DNA from: Dehalococcoidia bacterium
GTDB lineage: Bacteria; Chloroflexota; Dehalococcoidia; Dehalococcoidales; RBG-16-60-22
Assembly (NCBI GenBank): GCA_030615655.1
Contig: JAUWYU010000048.1
Coordinates: 1 to 9,146, forward strand
Length of the DNA stretch: 9,146 nucleotides
Reading direction: 5' to 3'
Shown: positions 1 to 6,989 of the stretch, one piece after another
How positions within the stretch are numbered: position 1 is the stretch's first letter
Layout: the number at the start of each line of letters is the position of its first letter
Made by a program: the position numbers and the translations under genes
Notes under the pieces: model-generated
What the model was told of the DNA's origin: nothing
The model's input: the letters and a program-made list of their open reading frames with translations, nothing else
Databases searched by the model: none

Positions 1-18
1 GTAAACCCGTTATGCATC

Positions 19-47
19 TTGATGTTTACTTTGCACCCAGGTATGAA
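19..47 (+). promoter_or_regulatory. candidate sigma70-type promoter
   Basis: TTGATG at 19-24 matches four of six bases of the -35 consensus. TATGAA at 42-47 matches four of six of the -10 consensus. They are separated by the optimal 17 bases, and transcription would start near 54. This suits the head of the cluster. The site is found by eye only, and one forward frame is open across it, so it could lie inside the end of an upstream gene. Confidence 0.3.
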
Positions 48-60
48 AGAATACCGGTAT
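40..60. promoter_or_regulatory. operator-like repeat GGTAT/ATACC/GGTAT
   Basis: GGTAT (40-44) and ATACC (51-55) form an inverted repeat around a six-base spacer. ATACC then joins GGTAT (56-60) to give the perfect ten-base palindrome ATACCGGTAT (51-60). Three copies of one half-site therefore overlap the candidate -10 box and the expected transcription start, where a repressor would bind. No regulator gene is visible in the window, so the operator role is inferred. Confidence 0.25.
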
Positions 61-115
61 CCAGATAGTCTTTATTCTGCCGGGGCTGGCATGCTGGCCG
101 GTAAGCACGGGACAC

Positions 116-142
116 GTCTCTGAACTGCTAAAGGCCAGAGAC
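116..142 (+). repeat. 7-bp stem-loop in the leader
   Basis: GTCTCTG (116-122) and CAGAGAC (136-142) are perfect reverse complements around a 13-base loop. No T-run follows, so it is not a classical intrinsic terminator. It lies 45 bases upstream of the first start codon. It could be an RNA hairpin, a protein-binding dyad or chance. Confidence 0.3.
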
Positions 143-187
143 TCAAATCAGGAAGAGTCATCTTACGAGAGATTAAAGGAGGCAGCG

Positions 188-1654
188 ATGATTGCAGAAG
201 ACAAGCTGGTAGAAATAGTCGGTGCTGGCAGTATAAACCGCGAACAGGCGACGCTGAAAGAATATTCCAGAGACATGAGTTTCGTTAACGCGGTAAAGCC
301 GGAATGTATAGTCAAGCCAGGGAATATGGCGGATATAGAGGAGATAGTTAAGCTGGCCAATGAGACTCTAACGCCGCTTGTGCCGGTAAGCTCGGGACCT
401 CCGCACTTCCGGGGCGATACTGTTCCCAGCATCGGAGGTGCTGTCATTGTGGACTTGAGCGGTATGAAAAAGATTATCAGGGTCGACCGAATGAACCGGG
501 TGGCCATGTTTGAGCCGGGCGTAACCTTTGAAGAACTGATACCGGCTGTAGCCGAAGAGGGGCTCAGGCTCAATATGCCTTTACAGCCGCGGGGGTCGAA
601 GTCTGTTGTCGGCAGTATGCTGGAGAGGGAGCCCGTAGTGATGCCCAGGTACCACTGGGATATAGGAGACCCACTGGCCTGCGTTGAGGTAATTTTCGGC
701 ACCGGCGATATGTTCCGGACGGGAGCCGCCGCCGGGCCAGGCACACTGGAAGAGCAATGGGCCGCCGGAGGTGCACAGAAAGAGGCGGCGGGACCATCGG
801 CCTTTTCCCTGTACAGGGTTATTCAGGGAGCCCAGGGAACGATGGGTATCGTAACGTGGGCATCAGTGAGATGTGAACTTATCCCCGGACTTGAAGAGCC
901 CTTTCTGATTGGCTCCTCAAAGATTGATAAGATACTGGAGATGGTTCACTGGCTGGTAAGGCTGAGACTGGCTAACGAGTGCTTTGTGCTCAATAATTCC
1001 AATCTGGCAGCTATCATGGCGAAGAAATGGCCCGGTGATTACCGGGAAATTAAGGACAATCTGCCTCCCTGGGTTCTTTTCTTCAATATCGCCGGCTATG
1101 AATATCTGACGGAAGAGAGGGTGAGCGGCCAGATAAATGATATGATGGAGATAGCCCAACGGGTGGGAGTGGAACCGGTACAGGCAATCGGCAGAGTATC
1201 GGCTTCTGAAGTATTAAAAGCTGCCCAAGGCTCCTCCGGGGAGCCCTACTGGAAGCTCCGTCATAAAGGGGCCTGCCACGACATATTCTTTTTGACCATC
1301 TATGATAATCTCCCTGGTTTGCTCAGCACCATGCATGATGAGGCTCATGGAATGGGCTACCCGACTTCAGAAATGGGTATTTACCTCCAGCCGATAGTAC
1401 AGGGGACCAACTGCCACTGCGAATTCAACCTGTTTTATGACCCGGAAAACCAGAGCGAATCTAACCGGGTCAGGGAGCTATCTGACCGGGTCATCACAAG
1501 CTTGATGGCTAAAGGGGCATTCTTCTCGAGGCCTTACGGTACCAGCGCCAGGACGATTATTAATAGAGACGCTGCCACCGTAGCTGCCTTAAAAAAGGTC
1601 AAGTCTATATTAGACCCCAGCAATATTATGAATCCAGGGAAACTGTGCTTTTAA
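188..1654 (+). CDS. FAD-linked oxidoreductase, GlcD/VAO type (module A flavoprotein 1)
   Basis: Soluble 488-residue flavoenzyme of the FAD_binding_4 (PCMH/VAO/GlcD) superfamily, about the usual length. The FAD domain spans about residues 38-235: IVKPGNMADIEEIVKLAN opens it, SSGPPHFRGD (68-77) is the pyrophosphate-loop region, VDLSGM and FEPGVTF follow, and GAQGTMGIVTW (214-224) closes it. A substrate (cap) domain follows. The C-terminus LDPSNIMNPGK (476-486) is the family's standard ending. In the metal/substrate His region it has H410 but Thr at the neighbouring position where its two paralogues have His. No signal peptide or membrane segment is seen. The start is set by AAAGGAGG five bases upstream. 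Such enzymes oxidise 2-hydroxyacids, alkylphenols or related compounds, and the substrate here is unknown. The CCG iron-sulfur gene 51 bases downstream is the likely electron acceptor. Confidence 0.9.
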   Translation: MIAEDKLVEIVGAGSINREQATLKEYSRDMSFVNAVKPECIVKPGNMADIEEIVKLANETLTPLVPVSSGPPHFRGDTVPSIGGAVIVDLSGMKKIIRVDRMNRVAMFEPGVTFEELIPAVAEEGLRLNMPLQPRGSKSVVGSMLEREPVVMPRYHWDIGDPLACVEVIFGTGDMFRTGAAAGPGTLEEQWAAGGAQKEAAGPSAFSLYRVIQGAQGTMGIVTWASVRCELIPGLEEPFLIGSSKIDKILEMVHWLVRLRLANECFVLNNSNLAAIMAKKWPGDYREIKDNLPPWVLFFNIAGYEYLTEERVSGQINDMMEIAQRVGVEPVQAIGRVSASEVLKAAQGSSGEPYWKLRHKGACHDIFFLTIYDNLPGLLSTMHDEAHGMGYPTSEMGIYLQPIVQGTNCHCEFNLFYDPENQSESNRVRELSDRVITSLMAKGAFFSRPYGTSARTIINRDAATVAALKKVKSILDPSNIMNPGKLCF

Positions 1655-1705
1655 TGCTCGTTAAGGGAAGAAATTACCAAATGGATAATCTAAGGAGGGG
1701 AAGAA

Positions 1706-2974
1706 ATGGCGCTAGAAGATTATCGAAGTGATATGGAAATGTGTTGCCGCTGCTCGATTTGCAAGTTCGTCCCGCTGGAGAAGCTAAAGGAAATTCAGCA
1801 TTCATATGTTTGCCCCAGCATAGCCAGATATAACTTCCATACCTATGCCGGCGGCGGCAGAATGGGCATGGGCATAGCTATGCTGGAGAAGGAACTTGAA
1901 TATGACGGCAAGCTTCTTGAGGTAGTTTATAACTGCCAGATGTGCGGTGCCTGTGATATCTCGTGCAAGTATGCCATGGACATGGAAGTGCTGGAGCCGA
2001 TAAATGAAATCAGGATTAAATGTGTCGAGGACGGCCACACTGTCCCGGCTCTCGACGGCGTTATTAACAGTCTCCGGAAACAGGGCACCATGGTACCTGG
2101 GGCGAAAGCCAGGCGCGGAGAGTGGGCTAAAGGGCTGGACGTGAAAGATATCACCAGGCAGAAGGCGAAGGTTATTTATCACGCCGGGTGCCGGGTTTGC
2201 TATGACGAAGATATGTGGAGGGTAGCTAAAGCCACTGTTACCCTGTTGCACAAAGCAGGTATTGATGTTGGCATTGCCGGAGAAAACGAGTCATGCTGCG
2301 GCGGTCGGGCTTACCAGATGGGATATAAGGAAGAGCTATTGAATCAGGCCAAACAAAACATGGAACTGATTAAGAAATCAGGTGCGGAAATACTGGTAAC
2401 AGGCTGTGCCGATTGCTATTGTGCCTTTAAAGTGCTCTACGATAAATTCGGCCTGAAGGATGACTTGGAAGTACTGCATACCACGGAGTACCTTGCCCGG
2501 TTGATAAAAGAGGGCAAGCTTAAACCGACCAAGAAGGTTGAGACCAAGGTCACCTATCATGACCCCTGTCATCTCGGCAGGCTGGGAGAACCCTACATTC
2601 ACTGGGAAGGGAAACCGGTTCCCGGACATATACGTATATTCGGCCCGCCGAAAGAATTCAGGCGGGGCACCTATGGCATCTATGAACCCCCGCGGGATGT
2701 CCTTAAGAGTGTTCCCGGCTTAGAGCTTGTTGAGATGGACAGGATAAAGGAATACGCCTGGTGCTGCGGTGCTGGTGGGGGTGTTAAGGAGACAAACCCC
2801 GAGTTTGCCAGGTGGACGGCCAGAGAGAGAATAGATGAAGCTGAGTCCACCGGGGCTGAGGCTATAGTGACTGCCTGCCCCGGATGCGAGCGGAACTTTA
2901 AAGACACCATCAAGGAAAACGGGAGCAGCCTCAAGGTATATGATGTCGTTGAGCTGTTAGAGAAAGCAACCTGA
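1706..2974 (+). CDS. HdrD/GlcF-like iron-sulfur protein with two CCG domains
   Basis: Soluble 422-residue electron-transfer protein. The N-terminal ferredoxin part binds two [4Fe-4S] clusters: C13-x2-C16-x2-C19 with C36-P, and C77-x2-C80-x2-C83-x3-C87-K. Two CCG (DUF224) domains follow, the kind that holds noncubane clusters in heterodisulfide reductase: C162, C197-C198-G and C234-x2-C237, then C288, C353-C354-G and C391-x2-C394. The first CCG half has 34 residues between its first Cys and the CC pair. The second has 64, because of an insert around 295-321. No transmembrane helix is visible, unlike the membrane-bound Etf:quinone oxidoreductases of this class. The start is fixed by TAAGGAGG at 1691-1698. 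It sits between two flavoprotein genes, as GlcF goes with GlcD and GlcE, and probably accepts their electrons. The final acceptor (quinone, thiol or Etf) is not evident. Confidence 0.9.
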   Translation: MALEDYRSDMEMCCRCSICKFVPLEKLKEIQHSYVCPSIARYNFHTYAGGGRMGMGIAMLEKELEYDGKLLEVVYNCQMCGACDISCKYAMDMEVLEPINEIRIKCVEDGHTVPALDGVINSLRKQGTMVPGAKARRGEWAKGLDVKDITRQKAKVIYHAGCRVCYDEDMWRVAKATVTLLHKAGIDVGIAGENESCCGGRAYQMGYKEELLNQAKQNMELIKKSGAEILVTGCADCYCAFKVLYDKFGLKDDLEVLHTTEYLARLIKEGKLKPTKKVETKVTYHDPCHLGRLGEPYIHWEGKPVPGHIRIFGPPKEFRRGTYGIYEPPRDVLKSVPGLELVEMDRIKEYAWCCGAGGGVKETNPEFARWTARERIDEAESTGAEAIVTACPGCERNFKDTIKENGSSLKVYDVVELLEKAT

Positions 2975-2992
2975 AAAAGGAGGCCATTAATC

Positions 2993-4516
2993 ATGACGTT
3001 AAAGAGAGAAATTTATAAAGCGTTAGAAGACGTGGTGGGACCGGAGAATATTTCCGAAGCCCCTTTAATATTGGGTTCGTACGCTCAGCGGACGAGGCCC
3101 AGGTTTGAAGCTGTGACTCTTCCACAAAATACCGGGGAAGTCCAGGCGATAGTCAGGCTCTGTAACAGGTTCAAGGTGCAGTTTAAGGCGTCGAGTTCGG
3201 GCTGGGGAGCCTATGGCGATGCCGGTGGTCCGGGTGTCGTCAAACTGGACTTGAGGAGGATGAACCGCATCCTGGAAATCAACGAGAAAAACATGTATGC
3301 GGTAGTTGAACCCTATGTGATTTACGCCCAGTTGCAGGCTGAGTTAATGAAAAGAGGCTTGAACTGCAACATCACCGGGGCCGGCAGCAACTGCTCCGCA
3401 CTCCCTCTGGCGGCCCATCAGGGGATAGGGCATCTGAGTGTCAGCGGCAGTTATGGTGAGAGAAATCAACTGGCCCTGGAATGGGTGACTCCTGACGGGG
3501 AAATAGTCAGGCTGGGTTCATTGGGGTCATTAGGTCAGTGGTGGTGCGGCGATGGGCCTGGCCCATCTTTAAGGGGCATCATCAGAGGTAATGTGATGCC
3601 ATTGGGGGGACTTGGTGTCTATACCAAGGCGGCACAAAAGGTTTATCACTGGCCGGGACCCTCAACATTTGCCATTGAAGGGGTATCACCACACTATAAC
3701 CCAAGCCAGATACCACCGGGCTTTATGATACGGTACGTCTCCTTCCCATCATCGGATAAATTGAGTCAGGCAGCGCACAAGGTCGGTGCCAGTGAAATAG
3801 GGTTCATATTAATGGGGTTCAATCCAGCCATGATGGCCTCAAATATGGCGACAAATAACAATGAAGACCGTGCCTATTTCAAGCAGTTTACCGATTTAGT
3901 ACAGGGGCCAGGCTTCTTAATCATAATGGCCGGCAACTCTCCGAGCGACACCGAATATAAAAAGAAGGTGTTACAGCAAATCATGGATGAGTATAGCGGT
4001 AAGTCTCTGGAACCGGTAGAGGACCCCAAAAATGCCGGGGGCTTCATGTGGCGCTTCATAAGGGTCACCAGCTCAATTAGAGAGGTAGCTCGAGCCTCGG
4101 GAATCTTCGCGGGGCAGGTCGGAGGTACCGATGTATTTTATCTCATGCATCAATATATTCTGCGTTCATCCCCGCTTAAGGAACGCCTTATCAATGAAGG
4201 ACGGCTGCTGGCTGATGGCACGGACCCCTTCGTACAGTTAGTTGAACACGGGCATGCCGGGCATGGCGAGCTACTCATCCGGTTCAACAAGCAAGACCCT
4301 GAAGCAATGAAAGCCCCGGCAGAGGTTGGAATGTTTGCCAACAAAACGGCCATAGAGGGCCACTTTGGAGTGCCGGGTCATGTGTGGGGTGACGCTGCTC
4401 ATGACCAGTACGGGCCACACACGTCCAATTACCATTTGTGGTTGAGGAAGATTAAGAAAACGTATGACCCGAACGCAGCATCAGAAGCTACTAACTATAT
4501 AACGGTGAATGATTAG
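2993..4516 (+). CDS. VAO/PCMH-like FAD oxidoreductase, divergent (module A flavoprotein 2)
   Basis: A 507-residue member of the FAD_binding_4/VAO superfamily. The FAD domain spans about 40-220, with SSSGWGAYGDAG (67-78), LDLRRMNRI (85-93) and GDGPGPSLRGIIRGN (186-200), then GGLGVYTKA. The stretch from the pyrophosphate loop to LDLRRMNRI resembles vanillyl-alcohol oxidase and 4-cresol dehydrogenase more than glycolate oxidase. Two departures stand out: the usual EPGV turn reads VEPYVIY (105-111), and the C-terminus reads YDPNAASEATNYI, not the DPxNixNPG ending kept by the other two flavoproteins here. The segment EHGHAGHGE (418-426) carries H419, H421 and H424, a possible metal or catalytic site. 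AAAGGAGG at 2976-2983 directly follows the upstream stop codon, so it is surely co-transcribed with the iron-sulfur gene 18 bases before it. It may be the GlcE-like partner of flavoprotein 1 or a separate enzyme; its substrate is unknown. Confidence 0.87.
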   Translation: MTLKREIYKALEDVVGPENISEAPLILGSYAQRTRPRFEAVTLPQNTGEVQAIVRLCNRFKVQFKASSSGWGAYGDAGGPGVVKLDLRRMNRILEINEKNMYAVVEPYVIYAQLQAELMKRGLNCNITGAGSNCSALPLAAHQGIGHLSVSGSYGERNQLALEWVTPDGEIVRLGSLGSLGQWWCGDGPGPSLRGIIRGNVMPLGGLGVYTKAAQKVYHWPGPSTFAIEGVSPHYNPSQIPPGFMIRYVSFPSSDKLSQAAHKVGASEIGFILMGFNPAMMASNMATNNNEDRAYFKQFTDLVQGPGFLIIMAGNSPSDTEYKKKVLQQIMDEYSGKSLEPVEDPKNAGGFMWRFIRVTSSIREVARASGIFAGQVGGTDVFYLMHQYILRSSPLKERLINEGRLLADGTDPFVQLVEHGHAGHGELLIRFNKQDPEAMKAPAEVGMFANKTAIEGHFGVPGHVWGDAAHDQYGPHTSNYHLWLRKIKKTYDPNAASEATNYITVND

Positions 4517-4622
4517 CCTTTACGCTGTTGCTAACGATGGCAATGGCATTGGGGATTTTACCTTAATCACAGAAGAGCAAGGTTGGACCTCCTTTTTCCC
4601 CTAACACGGGTTCCCGCGGCGG

Positions 4623-4650
4623 TTGACGATGACATTCGGAAAAATGTAAG
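4623..4650 (+). promoter_or_regulatory. weak promoter candidate before etfB
   Basis: TTGACG (4623-4628) matches five of six -35 bases. After a 16-base spacer, TGTAAG (4645-4650) matches four of six -10 bases. It is well placed to give the EtfB/ACAD block its own transcript, with a leader of about 60 bases. It was found by eye only. Confidence 0.25.
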
Positions 4651-4703
4651 ATGTGGCAGAATCTATGCTCTGCAGGTCTGTCGATAACCAGCATCATTCA
4701 AGT

Positions 4704-4710
4704 GGAAAGG
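4704..4710 (+). promoter_or_regulatory. weak ribosome binding site deciding the etfB start
   Basis: GGAAAGG ends six bases before the ATG at 4717. It is the only Shine-Dalgarno sequence in the window that lacks the AGGAGG core. The upstream in-frame ATG at 4651 has no purine-rich site before it. This supports 4717 as the start. Confidence 0.55.
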
Positions 4711-4716
4711 ATAGAC

Positions 4717-5508
4717 ATGCTTAATATTATTGTCTGTGCCAAGGTAGTCACGGACCCCGAAGCTCCGGTATCCACTTTCAAGATTGACCCCGAGGGACGC
4801 CGCGTTCTCCCCGCCCAGGGTGTACCACCGGTACTGAATCCCTATGATGAGAACTGCCTCGAGGCGGCCCTCAGGATTAAGGAACTGCACCAGTGCAAGA
4901 TAACGGTTATAAGCCTTGCCAGGAGTCTACCCAAAGCGGTAGTGAAGAAGTGCCTGGCGGTAGGTGCCGATGACCTGGTCGTCCTCGAGGACGACCTATT
5001 CGAGGATATTGACGGCAATACAACCGCCTGTCTCCTGGCAGCGGCCATCAGGAAACTGGGAGAGTATGACCTTATCCTTGCCGGCAGGATGGCGGCAGAT
5101 ACCAACGCCGGCCAGGTTGGCCCGGGCGTAGCGGAACTGCTCGGCATCCCCAGCGTTACGGTTGCCCGGAAGATAGAGGTCAATGACGGCCGGGTAAAAG
5201 TAGAGCGGGTGCTGGCTGATGGCCACGAGGTGGTCGAGGCATCGATGCCCTGCCTGATTACGGTCAGCCATGAACTGGGTGAACTGCGCTCGGCCACCGT
5301 TAAAGAGCTCATGGCGGCGCAGAAACAGCCGTTTACCACCTGGCAGGCCCGGGATTTAGCCGTTGAGATATCGTCAAGTAAGCGAAGCAAGGCGCTAAGA
5401 TTATATAAACCGGAAAGGGAGGTAACATGTGAGATAGTAGCGGCCGAAACACCGGAGGAGGCAGGGGCCAATCTGGCCCTGAAACTCCAGCAACTCAGGC
5501 AAATCTAA
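4717..5508 (+). CDS. etfB: electron transfer flavoprotein beta subunit
   Basis: The 263-residue product is a full-length EtfB/FixA-type subunit. It normally pairs with EtfA to carry electrons from acyl-CoA dehydrogenases and other flavoenzymes to a quinone or ferredoxin partner. The N-terminus MLNIIVCAKVV is the usual first strand. NPYDENCLEAALRIKE (41-56) is the conserved EtfB motif. DTNAGQVGP (128-136) is the nucleotide-binding loop. The region from VKVERV to MPCLITV (160-183) matches the EtfB family signature. A longer frame opens at 4651, but its first 22 residues are unlike EtfB and lack a ribosome binding site. No etfA is visible here, although the two are usually adjacent. The acyl-CoA dehydrogenase gene starts 54 bases downstream. 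GlcD-type enzymes are also known Etf partners in electron-confurcating lactate dehydrogenase, so a link to the flanking flavoproteins is possible. Confidence 0.92.
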   Translation: MLNIIVCAKVVTDPEAPVSTFKIDPEGRRVLPAQGVPPVLNPYDENCLEAALRIKELHQCKITVISLARSLPKAVVKKCLAVGADDLVVLEDDLFEDIDGNTTACLLAAAIRKLGEYDLILAGRMAADTNAGQVGPGVAELLGIPSVTVARKIEVNDGRVKVERVLADGHEVVEASMPCLITVSHELGELRSATVKELMAAQKQPFTTWQARDLAVEISSSKRSKALRLYKPEREVTCEIVAAETPEEAGANLALKLQQLRQI

Positions 5509-5562
5509 CCACCCCTCCCGGGACTTGGAAGGATAGAATTCTAATAGAAGGAGGTCAGGAAA

Positions 5563-6870
5563 ATGCTAGACCAGACCAGTCAATGGTACAAATTGCAGTA
5601 CCCGGAGTGTTTCGTTAATGAAGAGCAACGAATGATGCAAAAGGTGTTTGCCGATTTTACCGATAGGGAGATTATGCCTGTTCGCGATAAACTTGACGAT
5701 GATGTAACGCATGAAGAAATAATTACCCCCATCCTTAAGAAATTACAGGTAGACCTCGGTTGCCAGAAAAACGCGATACCGAAAGACTATGGGGGAAATC
5801 AGTTACCCCTGGTCGCGTGTGCCCTGAAGCAGGAGCAGATAGGGCGTGGCGACTACGGCATAAGTATGCACAGCGCCTGCACCGAATGGGGGTGGGTACC
5901 GGTTATGCTGGCTTATCTGTCACCCCCTCCAACCGGGAAGGCATGGGCAAAAGCAGTGCTTGATGAATTTGCCCCCAGGTTCGTTGGCAACGAGCTGCGT
6001 GTTGCCTGCGTGAACATGAGTGAAACGGAGTCCGCGTGTGATATCGAAAATCCGCTGAATGAGAGCCGAACGGTAGGGGTCAGGGCTAAACTTGAAGGCA
6101 ACGAATGGGTAATAAACGGTAATAAGTTCTGGGCATCTAATGCCGGCATAGCTGACCTCAATTGCGTGGTCTGTAACATGGACCCAAGGCAGGGGATAGA
6201 TGCCTTTACTTTGATTTATGTTCCTGAACCCTTGCCGGGGGTTTCTCATGGTAAGTTTGAGGTCAAATGCGGCATGCAATCTGACAGAAATACCTCTACG
6301 TATTTTGATAATGTCAGGGTACCCAGGGAGTGGGGAATACAAGGTCCTGAAGCCTGGGCTATCTTCCAGAATACCCTGGCTGCCCCTATGCCTCTGAACT
6401 CAGCACATGCGGTAGGTATTCTACAAGGGGCATTTGATACGCTTCTTGAATATACGGGACAGAGGGTGGCAGGAGGTAAACCAATCAACCAGCACCTTTC
6501 AGCGGCTGCTATTTTAGGCGAGATGGCCTCAGTAATAACTGTGGGAAGGGCTGCTTTCCTGGAACTGGCTCATGAGTACGACCATATGGATATCTATGGT
6601 CCGTGGGACTCGGTTAGTATGGTGGCCAAAGGACACGCCGTGCATGTATTTACTACCGGTAAACTGCCGGAACTGATTCTAAAGGGGATGGAACTGATGG
6701 GTTCCTACGGTTATGTCCGTGAAAATCACTACGAGAAGTATTATCGTGATGCAGCGGTAGCTAAACTGGTTCTAGGTGGTGTGCAGCTGGGTTACTTTGC
6801 TACATGCCGGCAATTCTATGACCTGGACTACTCTTCATTTGGCCCGGGAAAGCTTCAGAAGCCAGCTTGA
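5563..6870 (+). CDS. acyl-CoA dehydrogenase homologue lacking the usual catalytic acid
   Basis: A 435-residue soluble protein of the acyl-CoA dehydrogenase fold, slightly longer than typical. The helical N-terminal domain covers about 15-145. The beta domain includes SETESACD (153-160) at the position of the TEPxAGSD flavin motif and INGNKFWASNA (184-194). The C-terminal helical domain contains GILQGAFD (285-292) and the closing motif YRDAAVAKLVLGG (394-406). By hand alignment the residue at the MCAD Glu376 position is L404, and the position used by isovaleryl-CoA dehydrogenase is P275. Neither is acidic, so either another residue is the base or the reaction differs. AAGGAGGT at 5548-5555 fixes the start. 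EtfB upstream is the natural electron acceptor. The CoA-ester substrate is unknown; aromatic-derived or cyclic acyl-CoAs are possible. A non-catalytic or redox-partner role cannot be excluded. Confidence 0.88.
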   Translation: MLDQTSQWYKLQYPECFVNEEQRMMQKVFADFTDREIMPVRDKLDDDVTHEEIITPILKKLQVDLGCQKNAIPKDYGGNQLPLVACALKQEQIGRGDYGISMHSACTEWGWVPVMLAYLSPPPTGKAWAKAVLDEFAPRFVGNELRVACVNMSETESACDIENPLNESRTVGVRAKLEGNEWVINGNKFWASNAGIADLNCVVCNMDPRQGIDAFTLIYVPEPLPGVSHGKFEVKCGMQSDRNTSTYFDNVRVPREWGIQGPEAWAIFQNTLAAPMPLNSAHAVGILQGAFDTLLEYTGQRVAGGKPINQHLSAAAILGEMASVITVGRAAFLELAHEYDHMDIYGPWDSVSMVAKGHAVHVFTTGKLPELILKGMELMGSYGYVRENHYEKYYRDAAVAKLVLGGVQLGYFATCRQFYDLDYSSFGPGKLQKPA

Positions 6871-6989
6871 GGGAAAGGGCTTAATTATGGTTAAGGTACA
6901 TTAAAAACCTGTATCCTGAGAGCAATATTGAAATGAAGTTCCAGGTGCTGTTCCTGCCAGGGAGAAGATGATAAAAGGAGGACGGGAAA

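Larger units (their letters stand above)
1..187 (+). other. 5' flank and leader of the cluster
   Basis: No complete gene is visible here. Two forward frames are open from the left edge, one ending at TAG 66-68 and one at TGA 121-123, so the tail of an upstream gene could lie here. Neither tail is recognisable, and open frames this short are expected by chance. The stretch also holds a possible promoter (19-47), an overlapping repeat (40-60), a stem-loop (116-142) and the ribosome binding site AAAGGAGG (175-182) for the first gene. If the promoter is real, the leader would be about 130 bases long. Confidence 0.4.
4517..4716. other. 200-base intergenic region
   Basis: No gene is recognised here. 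An in-frame ATG at 4651 would extend the downstream EtfB, but the extension does not look like EtfB. ACCTCCTTTTT (4587-4597) has a T-run with only a weak AGGT/ACCT stem before it, so a terminator is doubtful. A promoter candidate lies at 4623-4650. This is the longest gap in the window and may divide two transcription units. Confidence 0.5.

Noticed and set aside
1..123. C-terminal tail of an upstream gene
   Set aside because: Two frames are open from the left edge (to 68 and to 123), but neither tail is recognisable and both are short enough for chance.
163..744. Minus-strand open frame of 193 residues opposite the first flavoprotein
   Set aside because: It is low-complexity Ser/Thr/Ile-rich shadow sequence; the + strand frame has full FAD-family motifs.
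4544..4554. CAATG-G-CATTG inverted repeat after flavoprotein 2 as a terminator
   Set aside because: A one-base loop cannot fold as a hairpin and no T-run follows.
4651..4716. 22-residue N-terminal extension of EtfB from the ATG at 4651
   Set aside because: It has no ribosome binding site and no similarity to EtfB, whereas MLNIIVCAKVV at 4717 is the normal start with GGAAAGG before it.
4842..5471. Minus-strand open frame of 209 residues
   Set aside because: It lies wholly opposite etfB, has a Ser/Arg/Ala-rich composition without motifs, and is a shadow.
5534..5543. Palindrome TAGAATTCTA before the acyl-CoA dehydrogenase
   Set aside because: It is a ten-base self-complementary site with no spacer, neighbouring promoter or repeat elsewhere; chance is adequate.
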